Below, one piece after another: positions 1-9,088 of a DNA stretch of 64,000 nucleotides. The notes beneath the pieces were generated by a model. That model was given only the letters and a program-made list of their open reading frames with translations, was not told where the DNA came from and ran no database searches. Source of the DNA: Paracoccaceae bacterium (GTDB lineage Bacteria; Pseudomonadota; Alphaproteobacteria; Rhodobacterales; Rhodobacteraceae); the NCBI GenBank assembly GCA_021648225.1, contig JAKITE010000003.1:5907-69906 (forward strand), in the 5' to 3' direction. The position numbers and the translations under genes are program-made. The number at the start of each line of letters is the position of its first letter. Position 1 is the stretch's first letter.

Positions 1-34
1 GATTATGAGTCCAATATCAATACCTTAGCAGAAA

Positions 35-772
35 TTACTCCGTATCCGGCTGATCATCACCCTTTGGCAGGTTAAACAGGCTATCTGCATCCACCAGCAA
101 TTCTTTTTCTTCCGGCTCATCGCTCAGCGCAAAGTTTTCCAGACCGGAAACATTTGACGGCATCGGGCGTGCTTCTTCGACCTGCAAGCTCTGCTCGGTT
201 GAAACCAGTTTCATGCGTTCTTCGTCCGACATCACACCGCCTTCTTTGGCCTTTTTGGCGGCGGCTTTGGCCACTGCGGTATCCAGCTCGATTTGCCGTG
301 CCATGCCCAGCGCAACCGGATCAATCGGTTGAATGTTGGAGATATTCCAGTGGGTGCGTTCACGGATGGCCACAATTGTGGGCTTTGTGGTGCCAACCAG
401 CTTGGAGATCTGGCCATCGGTCAGCTCGGGGTGGAATTTCACCAGCCATGCAATCGCAGCAGGGCGATCCTGACGTTTTGACAATGGCGTATACCGCGGG
501 CCTTTGCGTTTCATCTCGCCTTCGGCAGCAGGATTATACATCAGTTCCAGCTTGGCTTTCGGGTCTGCCTCGCAGCGCGCGATTTCTTCCTTGGTCAGTT
601 GAGTGTTGGCAATCGGATCAAAACCCTTAACACCAACCGCAACCTCGCCATCGGCAATGCCGTTTACTTCCAAATCATGCAAACCACAAAAGGTTGCGAT
701 CTGGGGAAAGCTGAGCATCGTGTTGTCAACCAGCCAGACAGCGGTTGCTTTTGCCATAATCGGAAGCGCCAT
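35..772 (-). CDS. trcR: cell cycle transcriptional regulator TrcR (DUF1013 family)
   Basis: A 245-residue protein of the alphaproteobacterial DUF1013/TrcR family, annotated in that group as a DNA-binding cell-cycle regulator. Two helix-turn-helix-like segments are visible. The first is at residues 13-36, around WLVDN and FPQIATFCGL. The second is at about 107-139, around AIAWLVKFHPELTDGQISKL and ending in TIVAIRERT. The C-terminal 60 residues are acidic and probably flexible. The open frame extends 75 codons further upstream, but the ATG at 772 is preferred: it has a GGAG ribosome site about 8 bases before it, and family members begin with MALPxMxKATAVWLVDNT. It is transcribed away from the neighbouring RNase T2 gene. 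Family assignment is confident; target genes cannot be read from the sequence. Confidence 0.85.
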   Translation of the reverse strand: MALPIMAKATAVWLVDNTMLSFPQIATFCGLHDLEVNGIADGEVAVGVKGFDPIANTQLTKEEIARCEADPKAKLELMYNPAAEGEMKRKGPRYTPLSKRQDRPAAIAWLVKFHPELTDGQISKLVGTTKPTIVAIRERTHWNISNIQPIDPVALGMARQIELDTAVAKAAAKKAKEGGVMSDEERMKLVSTEQSLQVEEARPMPSNVSGLENFALSDEPEEKELLVDADSLFNLPKGDDQPDTE

Positions 773-870
773 AATAATTCTCCATATCCACAGTTGATCC
801 ACTGGCAAAACCAAGTGCTCGTAAGCAAATTCAGGTTTTCGTGGGGAAATTAAACCTGTATATAGACCTA

Positions 871-1509
871 ATGAAAAGAATATTAAAGAGCTTTGTTTTG
901 GCGGCATTTGCCAGCCCGGTTTTTGCCCAAACCGACCGCGCCGGTGAATTCGATTATTATGTTCTGGCCCTGAGCTGGACCCCGAGCTGGTGCGCATTGG
1001 AAGGCGATGACCGCGATTCTCCGCAATGTAATGCGGACACCGGATTCGGTTTTACCGTGCATGGGCTTTGGCCCCAATATGAACAGGGCTGGCCCGAATT
1101 TTGCACAACATCCGCGCACGATCCATCCCGCCGCCAAACCGCTGGAATGGCCGATATTATGGGCACCGGCGGCCTTGCGTGGTATCAATGGAAAAAGCAC
1201 GGGCGCTGTTCGGGGTTAAGCGCGGAGGCCTATTTCGATGCCACCCGCCAAGCCTATGAAAGCATCAATCGCCCCGAGGTTTTGCGCCAGATTGACCAGA
1301 CATATCGCTTACCTGCTCGCATAATCGAAGACGCATTTATGGAATCAAACCCGGAAATAACCGCTGACCAAATCACCATCACCTGCAAACAAGGCCGCAT
1401 TCAGGAGGCCCGAATTTGCCTTACCAAAGACCTGGATTTGCGCCAATGCGGGGTTGATGTGGTGCAGGATTGCAGCCTTTCCGATGCGGAATTTGCACCT
1501 ATTCGTTAA
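871..1509 (+). CDS. RNase T2 family ribonuclease, probably exported
   Basis: A 212-residue member of the RNase T2 family, acid endoribonucleases that cleave RNA through a 2',3'-cyclic phosphate. Residues 1-19 (MKRILKSFVLAAFASPVFA) form a signal peptide, so it should act in the periplasm or outside. The first active-site block, FTVHGLWPQ, carries a His at residue 64. The second block reads WYQWKKHGRC around residues 104-113 and keeps the catalytic His. The position that is normally Glu in this block (HEWxKHG) is Gln here, so activity may be altered. The in-frame GTG at 841 was rejected because it would put ten residues before a good signal peptide. Cysteines typical of the fold are present. 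Family is confident; catalytic competence is not. Confidence 0.85.
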   Translation: MKRILKSFVLAAFASPVFAQTDRAGEFDYYVLALSWTPSWCALEGDDRDSPQCNADTGFGFTVHGLWPQYEQGWPEFCTTSAHDPSRRQTAGMADIMGTGGLAWYQWKKHGRCSGLSAEAYFDATRQAYESINRPEVLRQIDQTYRLPARIIEDAFMESNPEITADQITITCKQGRIQEARICLTKDLDLRQCGVDVVQDCSLSDAEFAPIR

Positions 1510-1521
1510 AATAACCTTGAA

Positions 1522-1567
1522 CCTGTTGGAAATTATTTGCCTACTGGCATTACAAAAAAACAACAGG
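1522..1567 (+). promoter_or_regulatory. inverted repeat overlapping the trpB ribosome-binding site
   Basis: CCTGTTG at 1522-1528 is perfectly complementary to CAACAGG at 1561-1567, which runs into the Shine-Dalgarno sequence AGGAGA just before the trpB ATG at 1575. In mRNA the pairing would hide part of the ribosome site. The stem is only 7 bp with a 32-base A/T-rich loop, so it may be chance. Confidence 0.3.
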
Positions 1568-1574
1568 AGACGAT

Positions 1575-2777
1575 ATGAAACCTTATTTGAAAACCGTGCC
1601 TGATCGTAATGGCATGTATGGCGATTATGGCGGCGCGATGTTGCCGCCGCCGCTGGTCCCGCATTTTGCCGAAATTTGTGCCGCTTATGATGTGCTGTCA
1701 AAATCAGCCGAATACATCAATGATCTGCGCTATATCCGCAAACATTTCCAGGGCCGCCCCACCCCGATTTCCCACCTGAAAAACCTGTCGGAAATCTCCG
1801 GTGGTGCGCAAATATACGCCAAACGCGAAGACCTGAACCATACCGGCGCCCATAAACTGAACCATTGCATGGCCGAAGGGTTATTGGCCAAACATATGGG
1901 CAAAACCAAACTGATTGCCGAAACCGGTGCGGGCCAGCACGGCGTGGCTTTGGCCACAGCAGCGGCCTATTTTGGTATGGAATGCGAAATTCATATGGGT
2001 GAGGTCGACATGGCCAAAGAAGCGCCTAATGTGACCCGCATGAAATTGCTGGGAGCCACTGTGGTGCCCGTGGGCGAAGGCGCAAAAACCTTGAAAGAGG
2101 CAGTAGATAGCGCCTTTGGCAGCTATATCGCGCAGGCCGATCATGCATTATTTGGCATTGGCTCGGTGGTTGGGCCGCATCCGTTTCCAATGATGGTGCG
2201 GGATTTCCAGAAAATCGTCGGCATTGAATCGCGCGAGCAATTTATAGAAATGACCGGCGAATTACCCGATATTGTCGCGGCCTGTGTTGGTGGTGGCTCC
2301 AATGCCATCGGGTTGTTTTCAGGGTTTTTTGATGATGAGGCCGTGGAGCTTTACGGGGTTGAACCACTTGGCACATCTTCAAAATTGGGCGATCACGCCG
2401 CAACCCTGACTTACGGGGTTGATGGTGCCATCCATGGTTTTGCCACCAAGGTATTGCTGGATGATGCGGGCGAACCTGCGCCGGTCAACACCCTTGCATC
2501 GGGCCTTGATTACCCCGGTGTCGGGCCGGAACATGCCTATTTGCAGAAAATCGGTAAGGTGAATTATACCACGGCGGATGACAGGGAATCGCTGGATGCG
2601 TTTTATGCGCTGTCGCGTCTGGAGGGCATTATTCCAGCGCTCGAAACCGCGCATGCGGTGGCATTTGCTATGCGCGAAGCCAAAAACCATCCCGGCAAAT
2701 CAATATTGCTTAACCTGTCGGGGCGCGGTGACAAAGACATTGATTTTGTCACCGAAACCTACGGGTTCGGGGAATAA
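1575..2777 (+). CDS. trpB: tryptophan synthase beta chain (TrpB), stand-alone and somewhat divergent
   Basis: A 400-residue PLP enzyme of the TrpB family, which joins indole and serine to make tryptophan. The PLP lysine is K94 in [15 protein letters not shown]; canonical TrpB reads HKINNALGQ here. Glu116 in AETGAGQHG matches the catalytic glutamate. The phosphate-binding loop [23 protein letters not shown] and the C-terminal SGRGDKD are all present. Length matches E. coli TrpB (about 397). No trpA or trpF lies next to it, unlike the usual trpFBA order, and the [12 protein letters not shown] stretch departs from the main-line enzyme. It could therefore be a second TrpB-like paralog working without TrpA, for example as a serine/indole salvage enzyme. 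A strong ribosome site (AGGAGA) precedes the ATG. Fold and cofactor are confident; exact role is less so. Confidence 0.8.
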   Translation: MKPYLKTVPDRNGMYGDYGGAMLPPPLVPHFAEICAAYDVLSKSAEYINDLRYIRKHFQGRPTPISHLKNLSEISGGAQIYAKREDLNHTGAHKLNHCMAEGLLAKHMGKTKLIAETGAGQHGVALATAAAYFGMECEIHMGEVDMAKEAPNVTRMKLLGATVVPVGEGAKTLKEAVDSAFGSYIAQADHALFGIGSVVGPHPFPMMVRDFQKIVGIESREQFIEMTGELPDIVAACVGGGSNAIGLFSGFFDDEAVELYGVEPLGTSSKLGDHAATLTYGVDGAIHGFATKVLLDDAGEPAPVNTLASGLDYPGVGPEHAYLQKIGKVNYTTADDRESLDAFYALSRLEGIIPALETAHAVAFAMREAKNHPGKSILLNLSGRGDKDIDFVTETYGFGE

Positions 2778-2787
2778 AACCGCTTAT

Positions 2788-2813
2788 GGGCGCATGGTTA
2801 AAATCATGCGCCC
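2788..2813 (+). terminator. stem-loop after trpB
   Basis: GGGCGCATG (2788-2796) and CATGCGCCC (2805-2813) form a perfect 9-bp stem with an 8-base loop. A second small palindrome, GGCATAATGCC, follows at 2817-2827. There is no U-tract, so this may be a weak terminator or an mRNA-stabilising hairpin separating trpB from the hslV unit. Confidence 0.5.
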
Positions 2814-2871
2814 TCTGGCATAATGCCGCATCTCTGACTATATCCATGCCCAAGACAGCAAAAGGCAGGTT

Positions 2872-3432
2872 ATGAGCGAAAATTCAAATTTCCCGGGATG
2901 GCACGGCACCACCATTGTTGGCGTGCGCAAAAATGGCAAAGTAGTGATTGCAGGCGATGGGCAGGTCAGCCTTGGCAATACCGTGATCAAAGGATCTGCC
3001 CGCAAGGTGCGGCGCATATCCCCCGGTGGCCATGATGTGGTTTGCGGATTTGCAGGGTCAACCGCAGATGCGTTTACGCTTTTGGAACGGCTGGAGGCCA
3101 AATTGGAAGCCTCGCCAGGGCAATTGGCCCGCGCATCGGTGGAACTGGCCAAAGACTGGCGCACCGATAAATACCTGAAAAATCTTGAGGCAATGCTGAT
3201 TGTCACGGATGGCAAAGACTTGTTTATCATCACCGGCGCTGGCGATGTGCTGGAACCCGAAAACGATATTGCCGCTGTGGGTTCGGGCGGCAATTTTGCG
3301 CTGGCCGCTGCACGGGCATTGATGGATAGCGACCGTGATGCCGAGGCAATCGCCCGCCGCGCGCTGGAAATCGCCGCCGAAATTTGCGTGTTTACCAATG
3401 GCAACATGATTGTGGAGAGCATAGATGCCTGA
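2872..3432 (+). CDS. hslV: ATP-dependent protease proteolytic subunit HslV
   Basis: The 186-residue peptidase subunit of the HslUV (ClpQY) cytoplasmic protease. HslV dodecamers degrade proteins unfolded and fed in by the HslU ATPase. It is an N-terminal-nucleophile hydrolase: after removal of a short propeptide ending in HG, Thr13 of [10 protein letters not shown] becomes the catalytic residue. [21 protein letters not shown] and [17 protein letters not shown] are typical of the family, and the length is normal for alphaproteobacteria. It overlaps the next gene by 8 bases. hslU follows only after that inserted gene, whereas the two protease genes are usually adjacent. Ribosome site GGCAGG lies upstream of the ATG. 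Confidence 0.96.
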   Translation: MSENSNFPGWHGTTIVGVRKNGKVVIAGDGQVSLGNTVIKGSARKVRRISPGGHDVVCGFAGSTADAFTLLERLEAKLEASPGQLARASVELAKDWRTDKYLKNLEAMLIVTDGKDLFIITGAGDVLEPENDIAAVGSGGNFALAAARALMDSDRDAEAIARRALEIAAEICVFTNGNMIVESIDA

Positions 3433-4498
3433 TTTCAACATGAATGACATTCGCGCGGCGGTGGCTGCCAATATCCTGTCCGAAGTTCAGGCCAGCCGTT
3501 TGCAGATTTTTGCCGAAAGCCGGCTCGGGTTTCGCGAACATATGCAGGTTGATGACGAACCGTTTGAATTATTCAAAGGTTTTGCCGAGATTTTTGTAAC
3601 CGTCGGTCTGGGCATGTTGTTCAGCGGCGGTTTGATCTGGCTGATTGTGGCGCAAGGCAGTATTTATGTTTCATTATTTGGCGCAGTGATCAGCTTTGCC
3701 ATGGCGTTTTATTTTACCCTGAAACGACGTATGAACCTGCCCAGTATTTTTCTGGCTACGGTTTTTGCCGGAAATATCGGCGCGTTTTTCTTTGTGTTGT
3801 TTTTTGATCCGGTCAACCCGTCAGAATATGATTTTCTATATACCGCGCTGATCGGCATGGTGGCGATGGCGCTTTGGTTCAAGATATTCAAATTGCCGTT
3901 TTCGATGTTTTTATTCGGTCTTTATGGCGCGGTTGTGGCACTGGCGATTGCCGCCATCATGTCGCCCAATGTGCTGGATGTGTTTGAACTGCGCCAAGGG
4001 ATATTCGATTTGAACAATGCCAGCTATTTTCCGATGGCCACCATGGTTTTCGGGGTATTGATATTTATTCTGGCGATGTATTTTGACACCAAAGACCCGC
4101 ACCGCGTCAGCCGGTTTGCTGCCTCGGGCTTTTGGCTGCATGTGCTGGCGGCGGTGGCAATTGTCAACACGGTTGGGCTAACCCTGTTCAACACCGGCGG
4201 CGCATTGGGATATACCCTTACATCGCTGGCATTGCTGGCAATTTCGATTATTGCGCTAATCATTGATCGCCGCTCGTTCCTGACCGCAGGCATACTTTAC
4301 ATGGGCTTTTTGATTTATGCCGCTTTTGATGGCAATTCCGGCGGCGGAGAATTTGCATCCATTGCCACCTTTTTAACCATCGGGGTGTTTATAACGGTTC
4401 TAGGCACATGGTGGGCGCAAATCCGCGCCAGCATCATGGTGCGCTTGCCTGACTTTCCCCTGAAAAAACGCTTACCCCCTTATACGGAAAACACATGA
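3425..4498 (+). CDS. unknown polytopic membrane protein embedded between hslV and hslU
   Basis: A 357-residue integral membrane protein that I cannot assign firmly; the layout resembles DUF2157-type proteins. The first 50 residues are soluble and include a helix-rich [21 protein letters not shown] segment. About ten hydrophobic spans follow from residue 53 to 340, with a positively charged cytoplasmic tail ([12 protein letters not shown]). No catalytic motif is visible. The ATG lies inside the end of hslV (8-base overlap) and its stop overlaps the hslU start (ATGA, 4 bases), so the three are very probably co-translated. This placement suggests a link to HslUV-mediated envelope or heat-stress proteolysis, but that is inference only. 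Confidence 0.7.
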   Translation: MPDFNMNDIRAAVAANILSEVQASRLQIFAESRLGFREHMQVDDEPFELFKGFAEIFVTVGLGMLFSGGLIWLIVAQGSIYVSLFGAVISFAMAFYFTLKRRMNLPSIFLATVFAGNIGAFFFVLFFDPVNPSEYDFLYTALIGMVAMALWFKIFKLPFSMFLFGLYGAVVALAIAAIMSPNVLDVFELRQGIFDLNNASYFPMATMVFGVLIFILAMYFDTKDPHRVSRFAASGFWLHVLAAVAIVNTVGLTLFNTGGALGYTLTSLALLAISIIALIIDRRSFLTAGILYMGFLIYAAFDGNSGGGEFASIATFLTIGVFITVLGTWWAQIRASIMVRLPDFPLKKRLPPYTENT

Positions 4499-5802
4499 CT
4501 GATCTTACCCCCCGGGAAATTGTCTCGGAACTTGACCGTTTTATCATTGGTCAGAACGATGCCAAACGTGCTGTGGCCGTGGCCCTGCGCAATCGTTGGC
4601 GGCGCAGCCAATTGGCGGATGACCTGCGCGATGAGGTATACCCTAAAAACATCCTGATGATCGGGCCAACCGGCGTGGGCAAAACCGAAATTTCGCGCAG
4701 GCTGGCCAAACTGGCCAATGCGCCGTTTCTAAAGGTCGAGGCGACAAAATTTACCGAAGTCGGCTATGTGGGCCGCGATGTCGAACAGATCATCCGTGAT
4801 CTGGTTGATAGCGCCATCATGATGACCCGCGATACCATGCGCGAAGACGTAAAAGCCCGCGCCCATAAAGCCGCAGAAAACAGGGTTTTAACTGCTTTGG
4901 CTGGTGAGGATGCCCGCGAACAAACCCTTGAAATGTTTCGCAAAAAACTGCGCGATGGCTTACTGGACGATAAAGAGATCGAGCTTGAAATGGCCGATAC
5001 CTCCAACCCCATGCAAATGCTGGACATCCCCGGTCAGCCCGGCGCTGGTATGGGTATGCTGAACCTTGGCGATATGTTTGGCAAAGCCATGGGCGGGCGC
5101 ACCACGCGTAAAAAGGTGAAGGTCAAAGACAGCTATAAATTGCTGGTCGCAGAAGAAGCTGATAAATTGCTGGATGAAGAAGCTATTAATGCCAAAGCCA
5201 TTGAGGCGGTGGAACAGCACGGCATTGTTTTTCTGGATGAAATCGACAAGGTTTGCGCGCGCAGCGATGCGCGCGGCGGCGATGTTTCGCGCGAAGGCGT
5301 GCAGCGCGATTTGCTGCCCTTGATCGAGGGCACAACTGTGTCTACCAAATACGGCCCCGTTAAAACCGACCATATCCTGTTTATCGCCTCGGGCGCATTC
5401 CACATTGCCAAACCCAGCGATCTGCTGCCGGAATTACAAGGCCGCCTGCCGATCCGTGTGGAACTGCGCGCCCTGACCGAACAAGATTTTGTGCGGATAT
5501 TGACCGAAACCGACAATGCCTTGACCTTACAATATACGGCGTTGATGGCCACCGAACAGGTAACGGTTGATTTCACCAAAAACGGCATTGCCGCGCTGGC
5601 CAAAATTGCGGCCGAAGTAAACCACTCGGTCGAAAACATTGGCGCACGGCGGCTGTATACGGTGTTGGAACGGGTGTTCGAGGAACTAAGCTTTGAAGCC
5701 CCCGATCGCGGCGGTGACAGTGTTACGGTTGATGCGGATTTTGTTGAAAAACATCTTGGCGAATTATCGCGCAGCACCGATATTTCGCGATATGTGCTTT
5801 GA
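4495..5802 (+). CDS. hslU: ATP-dependent protease ATPase subunit HslU
   Basis: The 435-residue AAA+ unfoldase that feeds substrates to HslV. Walker [10 protein letters not shown] is at residues 57-65. Walker [10 protein letters not shown] and the sensor region follow. The intermediate (I) domain, about residues 110-230, contains the family's low-complexity [20 protein letters not shown] stretch. The protein ends in SRYVL, the C-terminal tail that inserts into HslV pockets to activate it, so the subunit looks functional. Its ATG overlaps the stop of the membrane protein upstream by 4 bases. Length is normal for the family. Confidence 0.97.
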   Translation: MTDLTPREIVSELDRFIIGQNDAKRAVAVALRNRWRRSQLADDLRDEVYPKNILMIGPTGVGKTEISRRLAKLANAPFLKVEATKFTEVGYVGRDVEQIIRDLVDSAIMMTRDTMREDVKARAHKAAENRVLTALAGEDAREQTLEMFRKKLRDGLLDDKEIELEMADTSNPMQMLDIPGQPGAGMGMLNLGDMFGKAMGGRTTRKKVKVKDSYKLLVAEEADKLLDEEAINAKAIEAVEQHGIVFLDEIDKVCARSDARGGDVSREGVQRDLLPLIEGTTVSTKYGPVKTDHILFIASGAFHIAKPSDLLPELQGRLPIRVELRALTEQDFVRILTETDNALTLQYTALMATEQVTVDFTKNGIAALAKIAAEVNHSVENIGARRLYTVLERVFEELSFEAPDRGGDSVTVDADFVEKHLGELSRSTDISRYVL

Positions 5803-5914
5803 TCTTGATAAAAATTGCGCCTACATAAGGCTTGGCATTGATTCAAAAAAGTTGATCGTAACTGGTTCGATTGTTAAAATTGACCGATTCTTTAGAAACA
5901 AAGGAAAGATTATA

Positions 5915-7402
5915 ATGAAAAATAGAATTTTAGGCATCTCGACCGCGTTGATGATCGGATCATCATCCGTGGTCATGGCCCAAGACGATCTTGTCGGGTT
6001 GTTTGACGGAATTTCCGGTATGACCACCCAATCCGGCGGCATCGTCTCGTTTTCCGAACGCAATATCGGTGCGGATAATTCGGTTGAATATATTGATCTG
6101 TTTATCTCGGCCCCCGATGGTGAAGTTGTTATCGAGGCCAATTGGCTAAAAGCAGTGCCATCCGCAACCATGCCGGGCCAGGTGACCTTTACACTTTCGC
6201 CGGTTGCCACGGTTACCATCAATGATGACAGCTTTCCCGCACCGCTAGTGTTGAACATCGCCAATAGCGGCCTGACGGTTACCGCCGATGGTTTATCCAG
6301 TGGCCAGGATGCAGAAACCCTGAACTATTCCGTTCGTGCCGATAGCCTGTCGATTACTGCAGATGGGGGTGATAACCCGTTTTTGCGCGCGCTTGACATA
6401 ACGCTGGAAAACTTTGCCGAGGATTTCTCGATTTCCATGGCAACCATGCTGATCACCAATAGCGGCAGCTTTGACAACATATCTTATACCTTTGATTTCA
6501 CCTCTCCCGAGCAGGAAGTCACAAAAGGCGCTGGCACTCTGGCTGATCTGGAATATGCGCTCAGCTTTTTTGCAGTCGACGAAGACCGCATGCCCGAATA
6601 TATGTCCGGCGCTTTGAACGCGTTTATTGAATTGTCCATGGGGGCATCAACCGGCAGTTCTTCAATGAGTGATCGTAATATGGACATCGTCTATTCCGCC
6701 ACATCCGAAGGCGGAACCGTTGAAGCACGTATGGAAAATGGCCGTTTTACTTTTGGTCAGGTTGCCGGCGCGGCTGAATATTCCTTTAGCAAACTCAACC
6801 TCGGTGGCATGCCGATCCCGCCCTTTGACATGACAATCGACAGCGCGGATATGCTGATTTCTCTGCCATTCTCCACCGGCGATGCTTTTGAAGAAGCCAA
6901 GATCTTTTTCTCTTTGCAAAACCTTGCGGTGTCTGAATCGCTGATGTCGATTTTTGATCCCGGTCAGGTTATTTCGCGTGACCCCGCCAGCATGGTGATC
7001 GACGTAACCGCCAATGTGAAATCTGCCATTGACTGGAACAACCCCGAAGCAGCCTTCAATAGCGGCAATCCCGCCGATATTGGCGAAATTCAGGATATTG
7101 CCATTAACGAACTAAGCCTGAGCGCAGCTGGCGTTAGTCTTATGGCCAACGGTTCGGCCCTGATTGACAATTCAATGGGCTTTCCCTTCCCGACCGGTTC
7201 GGTAACCGTAACCCTTACCGGTATTCAGGCACTGGCCAATGGTCTGGTTGAACTCGGCCTGATTCCGGCTGAACAGGTTGGCATGGGTATGGGCATGATG
7301 ATGGCATTTGCCCGCCCCGGCGATGTTGCGGATCAATTTATATCCGAGATCGAATTTTCGCCCCAAGGCGTTACGGCAAATGGCACACCGCTGCCATTCT
7401 AA
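5915..7402 (+). CDS. exported DUF2125 domain protein
   Basis: A 495-residue secreted or periplasmic protein of the DUF2125 family, found mainly in Rhodobacterales and relatives; its function is unknown. Residues 1-21 (MKNRILGISTALMIGSSSVVMA) are a signal peptide. The rest is beta-rich, with repeated Thr/Ser-Val strands such as VTFTLSPVATVTI. Recognisable family stretches are SLPFSTGDAFEEAKIFFSLQ, DPASMVIDVT and the C-terminal EIEFSPQGVTANGTPLPF. The open frame starts at 5693 inside hslU. The ATG at 5915 is chosen because it has an AAGGAAAG ribosome site and is followed at once by the signal peptide. A bidirectional terminator lies just after the stop. Confidence 0.8.
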   Translation: MKNRILGISTALMIGSSSVVMAQDDLVGLFDGISGMTTQSGGIVSFSERNIGADNSVEYIDLFISAPDGEVVIEANWLKAVPSATMPGQVTFTLSPVATVTINDDSFPAPLVLNIANSGLTVTADGLSSGQDAETLNYSVRADSLSITADGGDNPFLRALDITLENFAEDFSISMATMLITNSGSFDNISYTFDFTSPEQEVTKGAGTLADLEYALSFFAVDEDRMPEYMSGALNAFIELSMGASTGSSSMSDRNMDIVYSATSEGGTVEARMENGRFTFGQVAGAAEYSFSKLNLGGMPIPPFDMTIDSADMLISLPFSTGDAFEEAKIFFSLQNLAVSESLMSIFDPGQVISRDPASMVIDVTANVKSAIDWNNPEAAFNSGNPADIGEIQDIAINELSLSAAGVSLMANGSALIDNSMGFPFPTGSVTVTLTGIQALANGLVELGLIPAEQVGMGMGMMMAFARPGDVADQFISEIEFSPQGVTANGTPLPF

Positions 7403-7421
7403 GCAAGGTTAACCCTGATCC

Positions 7422-7448
7422 AAAGGCCGCCTGTTACGGGCGGCCTTT
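7422..7448. terminator. bidirectional intrinsic terminator
   Basis: AAAGGCCGCC (7422-7431) and GGCGGCCTTT (7439-7448) form a perfect 10-bp stem with a 7-base loop, followed by TCTTTT on the plus strand. It sits between the convergent DUF2125 and Smr genes, and its left arm lies at the very end of the Smr gene, so it can stop transcription from both sides. Confidence 0.85.
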
Positions 7449-8039
7449 TCTTTTGAGATAGATATAATAAGCCCCGCCACCGCCATGGCGAATATGCGCA
7501 GGGGTGATTTGCAATATCATACCCCGCATATTTGCAGCCGATAACCAATGCGGTAGGGATTGCCGCAAAACACCTTGACGCGAAGGCATAATCCCGGCCT
7601 CGTCGCCAGATTTGCTGCCTTTGCCGGTAATCACCAGAACCAGCCGTTTTCCATCGCTATGGCAGCGCTGCACAAACCCCAGCAATTCGGTATGGGCATG
7701 GGCGGCGCGCATTCCGTGCAGATCCAGCCTGGCCTCGGGGCGCAATTTTCCCTTCCGCATTTTTGTATGGGTGCGTTGGTCCATATTTTGGGGTGATTGC
7801 GCTAAGCCAACCATAACATCGGGTGCAAGATCAAACCGGATATCCGGTTCGGCAATGCTGCGACCAATTTTGGTTAACGGTTTGGAAAGCCTTGATTTCG
7901 GTTTGGTAAATATCGGCGCAACCGGCGGTTTGACCACGGGCTGGGTTTTCTTTTCCATCCGCAAAGGCGTTAACGATGCCTTAAGCTGATTCCAGACCTG
8001 ATGATCATCGTCGGATAACTGCTTTTTGCGGCGCGCCAT
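7434..8039 (-). CDS. Smr domain protein (MutS2-like C-terminal nuclease domain)
   Basis: A 201-residue protein whose C-terminal half, about residues 100-198, is an Smr domain. The hallmark DLHGM is at 106-110, and ITGKGSKSG at about 137-145 matches the second conserved loop. Smr domains bind or nick DNA or RNA. The N-terminal 100 residues are basic and probably disordered (MARRKKQLSDDD). It is the last gene of a minus-strand operon, Tim44-like to mltA to smr; the mltA stop and this start share one base (TGATG). This trio recurs in alphaproteobacteria. The physiological substrate is unknown. Confidence 0.9.
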   Translation of the reverse strand: MARRKKQLSDDDHQVWNQLKASLTPLRMEKKTQPVVKPPVAPIFTKPKSRLSKPLTKIGRSIAEPDIRFDLAPDVMVGLAQSPQNMDQRTHTKMRKGKLRPEARLDLHGMRAAHAHTELLGFVQRCHSDGKRLVLVITGKGSKSGDEAGIMPSRQGVLRQSLPHWLSAANMRGMILQITPAHIRHGGGGAYYIYLKRKGRP

Positions 8040-9088
8040 CAGTTCATACGGCCCGAAAGCCGCAATGCAGTGGCGCGGGGCACTAGCGTAATTAACTGGC
8101 CGGAATAGCGGATTCGCCCCGCGTCATTGCCCGCCGCCAAGCCAGAGCCAAAAAAGATATCTGCCCGTTGCGCGCCATTGATGGCGCTGCCGGTATCCTG
8201 GGCAATCATCAACCGGTTAACGCTGGCGCTGCCTGCCGGCATCATTACATATGCCGGTGCGCCCAGCGGCGTGAAATCTGGGTCAACCGCAATGGATCGC
8301 ATCGGGGTAAGCGGAAATTGCAAGGCACCAATCGGGCCCAAATCAGCCGGTATTTGCAATTCCTGAAAGAAAATAAATGAAGGATTCAACTGCAAGGCCA
8401 TTTCGCCCGAACCCGGATTGGCCCGCACCCAGTCGCGAATTTTACCCATACTGGCCTGCCCGCTTTGTAATAAGCCAAGTTCAATCATTTGCCGCCCGAC
8501 CGAACGATATTGATGGCCGTTACGATTGGCAAACCCCAGCCTGATTACCGAACCATCGGTCAGGGTAAACCGGGAAGACCCCTGAACATGCACAAAAAAC
8601 GCATCCACCGGATCATTCAACCAGACCAATTCCAGCCCGCGCCCCGAAAGAACCCCGTCTTCCAGCTCGGCCCGGGTTTTCCAGACCTGCCCCCGTGGCA
8701 ATTCCGGCGGCACCCCGTAAAGCGGATATTTATACTCAGTAGTTTGATGCCGTGAACCAGGCAAAACCGGCTCATAATAGCCGGTAAACAGGCTGTTATT
8801 GCCTTGCGTGATGCGAATAGGCCGGAAATGTGTTTCAAAAAACCGTTTGGCAGGGCCGGGATTGGTTCGCGCCAAAGCACAAACCCCGCGCCAGTCGCTT
8901 GCCGGAATATCATCCGTAGAACGAATGCTGCCGCAGCTTTTTGCAAACACTGCCAATGCTTGTTGGTGGTTGTCTTGTGCCCAGCCGGTCAGGTCTGCAA
9001 ATGGAACAAACGCAAATTCAGCAGCTTTAAGCGGGGATGTTGCCAAAAATGCAGCCAACAACAGCCCGATGAAAGATTTGAACCTCAT
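8039..9088 (-). CDS. mltA: membrane-bound lytic murein transglycosylase A
   Basis: A 349-residue peptidoglycan lytic transglycosylase that cleaves the glycan strand to leave 1,6-anhydro-muropeptides. Residues 1-22 are a signal peptide (LLLAAFLATSPLKA) with no lipobox cysteine, so it is periplasmic rather than a lipoprotein. The MltA domain spans about 90-250, including FTGYYEPVLPGSR and YPLYGVPPEL. The C-terminal 3D domain includes MIAQDTGSAINGAQRADIFF with its conserved aspartates. It overlaps the upstream Tim44-like gene by 4 bases and the downstream Smr gene by one, so the operon is tight. Confidence 0.93.
   Translation of the reverse strand: MRFKSFIGLLLAAFLATSPLKAAEFAFVPFADLTGWAQDNHQQALAVFAKSCGSIRSTDDIPASDWRGVCALARTNPGPAKRFFETHFRPIRITQGNNSLFTGYYEPVLPGSRHQTTEYKYPLYGVPPELPRGQVWKTRAELEDGVLSGRGLELVWLNDPVDAFFVHVQGSSRFTLTDGSVIRLGFANRNGHQYRSVGRQMIELGLLQSGQASMGKIRDWVRANPGSGEMALQLNPSFIFFQELQIPADLGPIGALQFPLTPMRSIAVDPDFTPLGAPAYVMMPAGSASVNRLMIAQDTGSAINGAQRADIFFGSGLAAGNDAGRIRYSGQLITLVPRATALRLSGRMN

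Noticed and set aside
154..630. 158-codon plus-strand open frame opposite trcR
   Set aside because: It lies wholly antisense to a clear family gene, has no ribosome site, and its translation is rich in Arg, Pro and Trp as expected for a shadow frame.
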